Below are positions 47,220 through 58,500 of a stretch of DNA of 64,000 nucleotides, in pieces. Both the position numbers and the translations under genes were made by a program. Every line of letters starts with the position of its first letter. Within the stretch, counting starts at the first letter, position 1. Below the pieces are notes generated by a model that saw only the letters and a list, made by a program, of their open reading frames with translations, had not been told where the DNA came from and ran no database searches. Location of the stretch: contig OX422215.1 in the NCBI GenBank assembly GCA_949130495.1, positions 68,649,244 to 68,713,243 of the forward strand. The letters run 5' to 3'. This DNA comes from Sambucus nigra. Taxonomy: Eukaryota > Streptophyta > Magnoliopsida > Dipsacales > Adoxaceae.

Positions 47220-48092
47220 CTACATGGTTGCAAACTCAGCAAACATCGTTTGAAAACGTGCAACCGTACGAGGATTAGGTTGAAGGAAGAAAATACAGTC
47301 ATCTGTAAAAGCCAGACCAGGAATTAAAGGACCTTTAGGCGAGGGTCTAAGTGCCGTCATGTTCTTCAAGATACACTCCTGCTCAACCTTTCTCAATAAA
47401 ACATCAAGGGCCATAATAAATAATGTTAGAGAAAGCGGATCGCCTTATCTCAGACCTTGAGAAGGCTGAAATTGATACCCAACTTATTCATTAATGAACG
47501 TTTGAAATGGTGCGGAATAAACACATGTCATAATATAACGGATTCACTATTCAGGGAATCCATGTTGTTGTAACACCGAGCGAATGAAGGGCCATTCCAT
47601 TTGGTCGTAAGCTTTGGATAAATTAAGTTCAATTGCACCTTTGCCCTTTATTGATTTGGATATATGCATTGAGTGCAACAATTGATGTGTAATTAGAATG
47701 TTATCCTGGATATATCTCTTTTTCACAAATGCAGTTTGGTAAGGAGATACCAGATTCTGAAGAACGGACTGCATTCGTGCAACCAAAATGGATGAAATTA
47801 ACTTGTAGATAACATTACACAGACTAATAGGTCTGAAATGGGTAATTTATGTTGAATTTTTTACTTTAGGTATGAAAAAGAGGAAAGTAGGATTTAAATT
47901 AAAAGGAAAATTACCCGAATGGAAAAAGTCATAAATAAGACTACAGACCGTTGGTCCAACTTCGCGCACATAAATTTGATAAAATTCAGTTGTAAGACCA
48001 TCTGGCTCCGGGCTTTTATTTTTACCCTTAAATTTTAACATATGCCAAATTTCCATCTCACTCACTGGCTCTAACAGTTTGGCTTTATCCAA
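47220..48092 (-). pseudogene. LINE reverse transcriptase domain
   Basis: Conserved blocks appear in order: MEIWHMLKFKGKNKSPEPDG (the usual KAPGPDG box altered), FLFFIPKVKN, then ISLCNVIYKLISSILVARMQ, SPYQTAFVKKRYIQDNILI, LNLSKAYDQMEWPFI (the catalytic Asp region) and LAFTDDCIFF (the (F/Y)xDD equivalent, with Thr-Asp-Asp). Stops and shifts occur near 47848, 47546 and 47415. The order and wording are typical of plant L1-type ORF2. Confidence 0.87.
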
Positions 48093-48632
48093 AGCGATTA
48101 GTAGTACAAAAGGGTAAGAGGCACTGACTAAAGACGAGTTAAATGATGTGAAAAGAGTTTCATAATATCGTTGAAACTGCGCATTTATCTCCTATTGAGA
48201 TTTATGCCACCCTGTATCTGGATTAAAAATGTCGTGAATATTATTGAACCATCGTCAGTGGGAAATACACGTATGACAGAATTTAGTATTATTATCACCC
48301 TCAAGAGTCCACTTAAGTTTGTATTTTTTTTTCCAATATTGGGATTCCGGTAGAAGACAGTATGACAACGCCTCCTGTATCTGTGACTCTTTGGCAAGGG
48401 ATTATTGATTAGAAGTGCCTTCCAATCATCTCTGCACATATTGGAGTTCTTTTTGACTGTTGGAATTTTTTAATGCCAAAATACCATAAGTGATGCGTGC
48501 CCATACGATGGTCGCCTGACGAAAAAAATGAATTTTCTCCAACAAGAAAACTGCAGGCGGTCCAAGCATTGGGCGACTCCACTGTGAGTGAAATAAATCA
48601 TGAAACAAAGCATGTTGTAACCATTCTTTACA

Positions 48633-49395
48633 TTAAATAAAACGTTTAGGGAATTTATCCCATTGGGGAAAGGTATCCAGTAATAAGGGACAATGGTCAA
48701 AGCCCGCATTAGGCAAATGCATGACTAACGTATGTGGATATAGGCCCAACCATCTCATATTAGCAAGACCCCTATCAAGCCTTTCACTCACATGATGACC
48801 AAAAGAAGTATTAGCTTTCCAAGTATACGATGGGCCACAAAAGTCTAAATCATGAATATTACAATTTGACATAAAATTACGTAACGATCTGGCTTGTGTT
48901 GCCTGAAATAGCCAACCACCTAACTTCTCATGAGGGTCTAAAATGGTATTAAAGTCCTTTAATAGAATCTAGGGGTGATGAGCATAAAAAAATAAATGAT
49001 GTAGCACAAACCATACATGAGTTTATTCCGTTAGCTGTGGTGGCATGTACAGCGGTGAACTTCGACGAACCCGCTTCAGGACCATGCTCAACCAGAAGAT
49101 GAATAAAATGGGGCGAGATTGGAAGCTCATGAGTTGTAACTGGTCCAATGATTTAGAGAGTCCAAATACCCCCTGACTGTCCTAATGCAGGTGACATAAT
49201 ATTATTTTGAAAGGGCTGTCGACCTATCTCGCCGAGAGACCTTCTCTCATCCATTCTTGTATCCAAGATAACAAAAACATGAGGGTGGCGACGACTAACA
49301 AAATTCATCAGTTTGGGGTAAAAATTTGGGCGACCCACGCCCCTAGCATTCCACAGGAGTAGATGTATCGATGTGAGTGTCCTCCTCAGATTCAT
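48633..49395 (-). pseudogene. LINE endonuclease domain
   Basis: The domain would nick target DNA to prime reverse transcription. The start SIHLLLWNARGVGRPNFYPK corresponds to the conserved 'WNcRGlG' opening. HVFVILDTRMDERR aligns with the metal-binding Glu/Lys box, although Asp replaces the expected Glu. The C-terminal half has DLDFCGPSYTWKAN, VSERLDRGLANMRW and FDHCPLLLDTFP with the catalytic His. Frames break between about 48870 and 49150. Confidence 0.82.
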
Positions 49396-49500
49396 CTCTG
49401 GTATACATATCCGTTTGGGTGTATTGGGTTCATCATGAGTTGGTCTTCATTTGGAACTTGGTGAGCATGGAATGTGAAGATTGACTCCGGTTCCTGCTGA

Positions 49501-51828
49501 TATGATAAGCACCCAAAGTGTCTATTTTATACCCCGAATAGAAATATTTTAGTCACTTGTTTTAATTAAAAATGGTCTTATGTTCGTATTTAATTATTTC
49601 GTAGGTCAATCTGCAGTCGCGGTATTAAATCGTGCTAAATCGACGCAATTGAGACAAATAACAGTGAAATGCATAAAATGAAGAAAATCAAAGCGACCAT
49701 GAAGACAGAGTCCCATTGAGCTTGCCGATCAGCTCTGATGCCCTAGACCCAACCCCAAACCAAACATAAGCTCAAACCGAGCCCTAACCTCCACCAGAGC
49801 CTCGTGTGTGCTTAGCTTGTAAATTTTATTTTTTTATTTTATTTTATTTTAGATTTTTATTTGAGTCATATATAATTTTTAGAATTTATTTTATATTTTA
49901 TTTCTGTGCGTTGTAAATAGTAGGATCCGTTATCGTGCGTCGAGTATTTTTAATCTGTGTCGAGTCTTTTTATGTAAATAGGTGTCTTTATTTTATTAGA
50001 CTTTTCTTTATTTTTATTTGTTTTTAATTTTATTAGTTTAAATTCACTATTATTTTATTTTTTAAGTTGAGTCTTTTATTTAGAGATTAGGAATTTATTT
50101 TTTAGTAAGTTTGATTTTTTTTAGTTTTAGTTTTATACTTAATTTTTATTAAGTAGTAAATAGTAAGTAGACTACATTTTTTTATAAATAACACACACAC
50201 ACACACACACTACCATGCACACTCACCTACCCACACACCCATCTTCTCCACCTCACCCTCTCTCTTCCCTAAACCAACTCACCCAAACACCTACCCCAAA
50301 CCGAAAACAAAGACCCACCATCCATGGTGGGTCGCGAACCCATCATCCACGTAGGTTAACCTCCTTAACCCGGTTTGAAACCTCGAAACTCGGGTTAACC
50401 CATCCATCCCTTAACCCATGACCCAAACCCGGACAACCCCTTGGCAACCACAACCCATAAAACCCAAGCGACTTACCCGAGCCACCATCCACCATAAATC
50501 CAAACCCGTACCTAAATCCAAAAATACCCGTACCCATTTCTACTTCAATCCAAGTTATCATTCCCATAACTTACCTAACTTCCTTCAAAATAGGAGCCAT
50601 GCCACCTGCCAATTTATCAAGATTTCAAAGATAACCCACATGTTTTGACTTGTTCTAAAAATCCCAACAAAATCTCTCCACACAAACACCAACTACATGG
50701 GTTGTAAAACAAAAGGAGTGGCATCTATGAGCGACTAACATATATTGGAAGAATACAAAGAGAAAGGAGACTGCTTTGCAGTCCCATTTTTGTACAGTTT
50801 AAGAATAAAAAAAAATGAGAAAAATACAAAAAAAATTAGTTTAGCATTAGAATAGATTTTTAGGGTTAGTTTTTATTTTTATTTGTGTATCAATCAAGTG
50901 CTGGATTTGTGAAGACATTGAGACACACTTTCATGAATGCGATTCAAGTAATCAATTCGAAAGGAGACTTTTGCATATTGTATTTCTTGCTCTTCTCGTT
51001 AAATTTTTGTTCCATGTTTGTGACTGGGATTGATTATTTAATTATGCTTAGCTAGTCACTTCGTTCAAGGGGTGGGTTGAAATTGTGTTGGATGTTAAAT
51101 TAATTTGTTAATTTAATTGATTATTTTATTTCTAGGAAAATTTATTTTTAATTGTCACACATTAATTTACGAATCGAGAGATAGTGAGTTAATTTTGTTT
51201 TGATATTTGATTTTCAGAATCGAACTAGAGATAGGTTTTTCCTAAAATTTGAATACTCATTCGATGTTAAAATTCGATGATTCATGCAATTTTGATTAAA
51301 TTGATCCTAGCGGGTAATTTCTTTAAAAAATGTATAAATCTTAGAGTTTCATAGTGTGGCATTTTTAAATGAGTTTTCTGAAAAATAAATTATTGAATTT
51401 ATAATTGTAACGAGAGTTAGATTATAAATTGAATATTATCTCGATGTATTTCAATATAATAAATTAAAAAATTAAAAATAACGGAACACGGGGTGTAATC
51501 TCATCGCTTGAATATTCTCACATTGATCACACTTGGTTGCATATTATTTTTAGTTATTTAGTCATTTCATATTTTTAGCATTAATTTGTTAATTCTTTCT
51601 TGAAATTGTTTTAAAAAAATATAAAAATAAAATAAAATAAAAATTGGCATTGCAAGTTTTCACGTTAATTATTTTACCTTAAAAATTGAATTAATATACG
51701 ATTTGTTTAATAAATTTGATAGGTACTCAACGAATTTTAAGAAGGATTTTTGAAGACAACCACGTACATGCTAAAAGTGAGTTATCATAATACTTGTGTG
51801 ACTTCTATATGTACACGGCGTCTTTGCA
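49501..51828 (+). repeat. Probable gypsy-type solo LTR, about 2.3 kb
   Basis: The left edge is TATGATAAGCACCCAAAGTG. TGATAAG-type starts followed by a 'TTTTAGTCACTT...TTAATTAAA' stretch are common in plant gypsy LTRs. The right edge is put at ...GTACACGGCGTCTTTGCA (51828). Flanks GCTGA (49496-49500) and GTTGA (51829-51833) differ at one base. A TATA-like TTTATAAATAAC (about 50181-50192) leads into an AC microsatellite (50191-50210) and a Pro/Thr-coding CA-rich stretch. No internal protein domains and no second copy are present. Confidence 0.5.
50191..50210. repeat. AC dinucleotide microsatellite
   Basis: Ten AC units just downstream of a TATA-like sequence in the putative LTR. Confidence 0.95.
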
Positions 51829-52521
51829 GTTGATAATGGAAGAGGTGTGCATGACGACTGGATTAACAGATCGTTTGGACCGCTTTGAATAATTATGTTG
51901 TTGTCCTTGTCCCTGGAAGTGTTTGACTTCCGGTGCTGGTTTCATTTAGGTGGAGAGGTCAAAGTCGGGAAGGATAGTCTCTGGGCTGAAAATTCAAAAT
52001 CAGGGAGTAAGCTAGGTTCGGATAAAATGGTGGCATTGTCCCTGGCTTTGGTGGCGGAAGTTGAAATGGTTCGGTAGTGGGCGAGTCTGGCGGGCTATGG
52101 CTTATGGTTGGAAAGTCTGGTCTCGGACTCGGATGATCCTTATTGGCTAGCTGGTTTCTGGGTTCCAGTCGAACTCTTTATTCCAGCATATTTAAGGTTG
52201 GTAATGAAGGCGGTACATCTTTAACAATCGACGTGCATGGCTCAGCCTCTGTTACTGGCTCGTAATTTTTTTTACCCCGCTGCCACGATGATCGCGAGCA
52301 GGACGCGTGTAATCGTCCAATCCATCAGCAAAGGCGGTTTCCAAATCCAAGGGAGAATTGTCAAAATTCGCTACTTTGTTGCTTTTTCGGCCGATTTTAT
52401 TTCCTGGACTTTTTCTGCTAGTGGGCCCCGATGATCAGCATGAGGTGTAATAGAGGCAGAAGAAATCGGCTTGGGATAGTTTGCTTGCCTAAGATTGTTT
52501 TTCACTCTCGGTGAGCTCTTA
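51829..52521. other. Unassigned sequence with a proline-rich minus-strand frame
   Basis: On the minus strand a frame over about 52250-51960 gives a Pro/Ser/Thr-rich stretch (for example PSPRPDFPTISHSPP). This could be the linker of a LINE ORF1 separated from ORF2 by the solo LTR. No zinc knuckle or RNA-binding motif supports it, so it is left unassigned. Confidence 0.3.
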
Positions 52522-53068
52522 GGGGTGATAATTTTTGACACAATACGATAATTTGATACGAATTCGATACGAAGTTAGTGGGTTAGGGTTGACGATTTCT
52601 TGACACGAATCTAAATATGACACAATCTGTCAACACGAATAATAAACGGATTGGGTTAGTGTCAAATACGTATAACTCGAAAATGACACGAATAGACCCG
52701 TTTAACTCGTATTTTATAGAGAATATATTAGATAATTTATATATTTTGATAGACATTCTATAAAATTCATAAAGAATCTAATGATAAATTATTTATGTGT
52801 TGCAAGAAATTAAAATTAATTAAATTTAAGTTATTGTAGCACTATGATTGGTATGATTGGTTAAGAGAGAAGAAAAAAATTATTTTATATTTTACTTAAT
52901 GGATTATGCAGGTCAACCCGAACACGACACGATAATAAATAGGTCGAATTAGTGTTTGCTCATCTGACACGATTAGTTAAATGGGTTGAACTAGGATTGG
53001 TTAATACTTAACACGAACCCGATACGACACGATCCGAACACGACACGATGCACACGAATTGTCACCCT
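52522..53068. mobile_element. Non-coding element with terminal inverted repeats (MITE-like)
   Basis: The 547 bp segment starts GGGGTGATAATT and ends AATTGTCACCCT, an inverted repeat of about 12 bp with one or two differences. Subterminal regions are packed with ACACGA/GACACGAT-type motifs (for example CCCGATACGACACGATCC near 53020). Repeats of this form with a GGGTGNCAATT terminus are widespread in plant genomes. No target duplication could be read and no protein is encoded. Confidence 0.62.
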
Positions 53069-53648
53069 AGGCGCACCCCCACATCCGCCATAAGAATGGA
53101 CGGTGTACATGATAGATATCTTTTAAGTATGACTAATTTAATGAAACTTTGTATTAAAAACGTGGCACAAAACTAATTGGAGCTTTCGGTTATTACATGA
53201 GGTTATATGATATTTTGACCAAGAAACAAACTGTATACCATTCACCCCATTACCAAACTTGCATTATTTTGTACCACGCTTGATATTTGACGGTAAATGT
53301 TACAATGCAAATAAACATAATATTAATTCTCTAATTTCATGCCATACTCAAAAAATTTGTACCATTAGAACGAATATTTTTTTGTAAAATAAATATTTGA
53401 AACATAATTAAAAAGCTTAATTTCATATTATTAAACATAAGGGAGCTTCCTAATTTAGTCATTGGCCAATGAAATTTTTTTACCCTAATTCGCTAACATA
53501 TTTTTTTGGTCCTTAAATATTAGCATATACACAAATCTTACACACATATTAAATTTCGAGTGTACACTACAAAAATTCATGTGTACATCATAAATATCAT
53601 GTATACATTACAAAAATTCAATTACACGTTTAATTTTTATGTACACAT
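53069..53648. other. Intergenic, no gene recognised
   Basis: AT-rich, low complexity, with no repeat ends and no domains. Confidence 0.5.
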
Positions 53649-54136
53649 TGTTGGAATATTATATATATTCTAAATAATTTAATGTGCGCTCATATATAAA
53701 AATGGTAATCATATTTGAGCTTCAATTGGGCAAATGAAGTGATCTAATTAGGTAAGCTCAAAAGACATCAACAGTAAGTATGTAATTCAAAATGTCTGGT
53801 TACCCAAAAGTCACCTACTGGTTACTCAAGAGTCGTGTTACTCAAGAGTCATATACTAGTTACTCAAGAGTCACCTAATTAGAATTTATAAGGTTCTAAT
53901 TAGATGTATATATAATGAAGGGTTATGGTCCCCAAGATAAATGCACTCAAACACTCTCCTCCTCATCTCCATTAATGAGAGACAACTCATAGAGAGAGAG
54001 GGATTAGTCTGTGGAAGACCTCCAACCCCCGAGTCTCAATCACCGCTATGGATTCAGGTACATAGTTTTTATAATTCTTTTATATGGTAATTTCTATAAT
54101 CTAATATGTTGATAAATTTTATTTAATATTCCAACA
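53649..54136 (+). repeat. Copia-type LTR (488 bp), followed by a primer binding site
   Basis: It begins TGTTGGAATATTATATAT and ends TTTAATATTCCAACA, so the ends are inverted repeats of about 12 bp. GTGGTAACAGAACC (54138-54151) follows at once, a variant of the initiator tRNA-Met primer site, which makes this a 5' LTR. A triplicated ACTCAAGAGTC-type phrase lies near 53815-53875. No gag, pol or second LTR follows before the CACTA terminus, so the element is truncated. Confidence 0.72.
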
Positions 54137-54151
54137 AGTGGTAACAGAACC

Positions 54152-54690
54152 CCTTCATATTGGATTATTGGGATTGGTAATGCGATTGTAATTTAGAAGT
54201 GATTTTGTTTGATTTATCATACATATGATATAGTAAGAACCCATATGGCTTTTAGGATTCCATATAGAATTTATGTATGATTTGTGATCATTTTCAAAAT
54301 CATAGTCTCAAATTTACTATGGATTGTTCATCCATAGTGATTTTTCGATTTCCTAAAAAGGGTTAAATTCATAATGGATTTGGATCGATTAATTCAGTGT
54401 TTGTTCAAGATTAATATGAGATTTTTTTTAATGGATTTGGATGGATTAATTCAGTGTTTGTTCAAGATTAATATGAGATTTTTTTTTCTCAATTCAGTTT
54501 TTTTGGGGGGGAATTAAATCTAACTCAATGTTTGCGAGAATTATTTTCAAATGCATATTTTTTTTGGGAACTAAGGCAAGTATAAAAGTAGGTGTACCAA
54601 ATACTTGCATATTTAATTAAAAATCATTTAGTTTTAGATTTTTAATAAAGTTTGATTCCCATTCAGGGTATTTAAAAAAAAATGTATTAT
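54152..54690 (+). other. Leader remnant of the copia element with a 59 bp tandem duplication
   Basis: Non-coding. A 59 bp block (GGATTTGGATNGATTAATTC onward) occurs twice, at about 54376-54431 and 54435-54490, nearly identical, indicating a recent local duplication. No gag start is recognisable. Confidence 0.55.
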
Positions 54691-55020
54691 CACTACACCA
54701 AAAATAGGAATCTAACACGGTTTAAAACTGTGACAGATCAAATCTGGCACGATTTTTAACTGTGCCAGAATCAGGAGTTCCAAAATGACCATTTTTTTTC
54801 TGGCACTGCTCAAAAGTGTGCTAGATTTAGCTAAATAGGAACACTTCTGGCACACTTTTAAACCGTGCCATAATTTGATATTTCTGGCACACTTTTGACA
54901 CAGTTTTTAACTGTGCCAGATTCAGCACAGTTTAAATTTTTTTGGCACAGTTCAAAACCGTGCCAAAATATGATACACTTTTGCCACAGTTTTGAACTGT
55001 GCCAAACATTTTTATAAAAA
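54691..55020 (+). mobile_element. CACTA (En/Spm) transposon terminus with subterminal repeats
   Basis: CACTACACCAAAAATAGG is a standard CACTA terminal inverted repeat, preceded by TAT, which could be the 3 bp target site. The following 330 bp contains many copies of a CTGTGCCAG / TGGCACAGTT motif in both orientations, the kind of subterminal array that CACTA transposase binds. The element points rightward, toward the satellite. The opposite terminus was not found in the window. Confidence 0.75.
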
Positions 55021-55501
55021 GAAAAAAATAATTATTTCAAAGCACAAAAATTCACAAATTAAAAAAATTGCATGTTGTTGATAAACTAATGTACATACAA
55101 ACTTCAAAATATTACAAGTCTTTAATAGTTCACAGGCAAAAAAAAAATTGGGTAGAGTTTCCTCTATTTTCTGGACATTCCAAAACCTGCTAATACAAAA
55201 CCTGCCTAACATAAAGCCCTCACGACCACAAAATATAACAATTAACTTACAAAAGTCCGCACGACCATAAAAGTTAACAATAAAACTACAAAAGCCCGTA
55301 CGGCCATAACACAAAAATATGAAATCATGAATAAACCCCTTGTTGTAAACCATTGAGTTCTCTGTGTTTTTCACGTGAAAAAATGCCAACGATAAACTGT
55401 TATCCCGCAAAAAAATAGGATACAAAAAGATACGATATTAGTAACTCAATAATTTACAAAAAAAAAATTACTCAAACTAAAAAAATTACATATAGGAGTG
55501 G
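55021..55501. other. Interior of the CACTA-like element, no gene recognised
   Basis: AT-rich. It contains two or three degenerate repeats of about 45 bp around CCGCACGACCATAAAAGTTA (near 55250). A minus-strand open stretch over these repeats (55012-55425) is Phe/Cys-rich and not credible as a gene. Confidence 0.45.
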
Positions 55502-58500
55502 AAATTATCATCATATTCTCAAATCGGGAGACCATGGACTACGCGGTGAATTCCAACAAGTTACATTGGTCCCATACGAGGTGTTCGTGCCTCCTACGGG
55601 GTCGTTTGGGGGCTGATTTGGGTTTTCACCCTTTAGCTTCTTGTTTTTAAGTCCAAGTGTGATTGTTGCAAATTATCGTCATATTCTCAAATCGGGAGAC
55701 CCGGGACTACACGGTCAGTTCCAACGAGTTACATTGGTCCCGCGCGAGATGTTCGTGCTTCCTACGGGGTCGTTTGGGGCTGGTTTGAGTTTTCACCCTT
55801 TAAAGGCTTGTTTTTAAGTAAGTGTTGATTTTTGTAAATTAACGTCATATTCACAAACCGGGAGACCCGGGACTACGCGGTCAGTTCCTACAAGTTACAT
55901 TGGTCCCGTACAAGGTGTTCGTCCTCTTACGGGGACGTTTGCGGGCTGGTTTGGGTTTTCACCCTTTAACGGCTTGCTTTTGAGTCTAAGTGTGATTTTT
56001 GCAAATTATCGTCATATTATCAAACCGGGAGACCCGGGACTACGCGGTCAGTTCCAACAACTAACTTTGGTCCCGTACGAGGTGTTCGTGCCTCCTACGG
56101 GGTCGTTTGGGGGATGGTTTGGGTTTTCATCCTTTAACGACTTGTTTTTAAGTCTAAGTGTGATTTTTGCAAATTAACGTCGTATTCTCAAATCGGGAGA
56201 CCCGGTAATACGCAATCAGTTCCTACAAGTTACAATGGTCCCGTGCGAGGAGTTCGTGCCTCCTACAGGTACGTTTGGGGGCTGGTTTGGATTTTCACCC
56301 TTAAACGACTTGTTTTTAAGTCTAAGTGTGATTTTTGCAAATTATCGTCGTATTCTCAAACCGGGAGAACTGGGACTACGCGGTCAGTTTCAACAAGTTA
56401 CATTGGTCCCGTGCGAGGTGTTCGTGCCTCCTACGGGGTCGTTTGGGGGCTGGTTTGGGTTTTCACCCTTTAACGGCTTGTTTTTAAGTCTAAGTGTTGA
56501 TTTTTGCAAATTATCGTCATATTCTCAAACCGGGAAACCCGGGACTACGCGGTGAGTTCCAACAAGTTACATTGATCCCGTACGAGGTGTTCGTGCCTCC
56601 TACGGGGTCGTTTGGGGTCTAGTTTGGATTTTCACCCTTTAACGGCTTGTTTTTAAGTAAGTGTTGATTTTTGCAAATTATCATCATATTCTCAAACCGG
56701 GAGACCCGGGACTATGCGATCAGTTCCAACAAGTTACATTTCTCCCGTGCGAGGTGTTCGTGCCTCATACGGGTTCGTTTGGGGGCTGGTTTGGGTTTTC
56801 ACCCTTTAACGGCTTGTTTTTAAGTCTAAGTATTAATTTTCGTAAATTAACGTCAAATTCTCAAACAGGGAGACCCGGGACTACACGGTCAGTTTCTACA
56901 AGTTACATTGGTCCCGTGTGAGGTGTTCGTGCCTCTTACGGGGTCGTTTGGGGGCTGGTTTTGGTTTTCACCCTTTAACGGCTTGTTTTTAAGTCTAAGA
57001 GTGATTTTTGCAATTAATCGTCATATTCTCAAACCGGGAGACTCGGGACTATGCGGTCAGTTCCAACATGTAACATTGGTCCCGTGCGAGGTGTTCGTGC
57101 CTCCTACGGTGTCGTTTGGGGGATGGTTTGGGTTTTCACCCTTTAACGGTTTGTTTTTATGTCTAAGTGTGATTTTTGCAAATTAACGGCGTGTTCTCAA
57201 ACTGGGAGACCCGATAATACGCGGTCAGTTCCTACAAGTTACACTGGTCCCGTGCGAGGTGTTCGTGCCTCCTACGGGGTAGTTTAGGGGCTGGTTTCGA
57301 TTTTCAACCTTTAACGACTTGTTTTTAAGTCTAAGTGTGAATTTTGTAAATTATCATCGTATTCTCAAATCGGGAGACACAGGACTACGCGGTCAGTTCC
57401 AACAAGTTACATTGGTCCCGTGTGAGGTGTTCGTGCCTCCTACGGGGTCGTTTGGGGGCTGGTTTGGATTTTTACCCTTTAACGGTTTGTTTTTAAGTCT
57501 AAGTGTTGATTTTTACAAATTATCCTCATATTCTCAAATCGGGAGACCCGAGACTACGCGGTCAGTTCCTACAAGTTACATTGGTCCCGTGTGAGGTGTT
57601 CGTGCCTCTTACGGGATTGTTTGGGGGCTGGTTTGGTTTTTAACCCTTTAACGGCTTGTTTTTAAATTTTAGTGTGATTTTTGCAAATTATCGTCATATT
57701 CTCAAATCGGGAGACCCGGGACTACGCGGTCAGTTCCTACAAGTTGCATTGGTCCCGTGTGAGGTGTTCGTGCCTCCTACGGGGTTGTTGGGGGGCTGGT
57801 TTGGATTTTCACCCTTTAACGGCTTGTTCCTAAGTGTTATTTTTATATATTATCGTCATATTCTCAAACCGGGAGATTCGAGACTAAGCGGTCAGTTTCA
57901 ATAAGTTACATTGGTCCCGTGCGAGGTGTTCGTGCCTCCTACGGGGTCATTTGGGGGCTGGTTTGTATTTTCACCCTTTAACGGCTTGTTTTTAAGTCTA
58001 AGTGTGATTTTTACAAAGTAACGTCGTATTCTCAAACCGGGAGACCTGGGAATACGCGGTCAGTTCCTACAAGTTACATTGGTCCTGTACGAGGTGTTCA
58101 TGCCTCCTACGGGGTCGTTTGGGGGGTTGGTTTGGGTTTTCACCCTTTAACGACTTGTTTTTAAGTCTAAGTGTGATTTCTATAAATTATCGTCATATTC
58201 TGAAACCGGGAGACTCGAGACTATGCGGTCTATTCCAACAAGTTACATTGGTCCCGTGAGAGGTGTTCGTGCCTCCTACGGGGTCGTTTGGGTTTCCCCC
58301 TTTAACGGCTTATTTTTAAGTCTAACTGTGATTTTTGTAAATTAACGTCATATTATCAAACCGGAAGACCCAGGACTACGCGGTGAATTCCAACAAGTTA
58401 CATTAGTCCCGTACGAGGTGTTCGTGCCACCTACGGGGTCGTTTGGGGGCTGGTTTGGTTTTTCACCATTTAACGGCTTGTTTTTAAGTCTAAGTGTGAT

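Larger units (their letters stand above)
46251..49395 (-). mobile_element. LINE (L1-type) ORF2 remnant
   Basis: A plant L1-like non-LTR element on the minus strand carries an apurinic endonuclease domain (49395-48633), a reverse transcriptase (48092-47220) and a C-terminal region (47048 to about 46300). Many frameshifts interrupt it. The 3' end lies at about 46250-46300 with no poly(A) tract, directly against the gypsy pol fragment in the same orientation. The 5' untranslated region and ORF1 are not recognised next to it. A solo LTR lies 100 bp beyond the ORF2 start. Confidence 0.83.

Noticed and set aside
46251..49395. LINE ORF2 read as a host nuclease or reverse transcriptase gene
   Set aside because: The endonuclease-RT order and wording are those of plant L1 elements, and multiple frameshifts exclude a functional gene.
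50215..50648. Pro/Thr-rich plus-strand ORFs
   Set aside because: They lie in a CA-rich part of a putative LTR just after a microsatellite and have no domain.
55012..55425. 137-codon minus-strand ORF
   Set aside because: Generated by short degenerate repeats in the CACTA interior. Phe/Cys-rich and without a recognisable domain.
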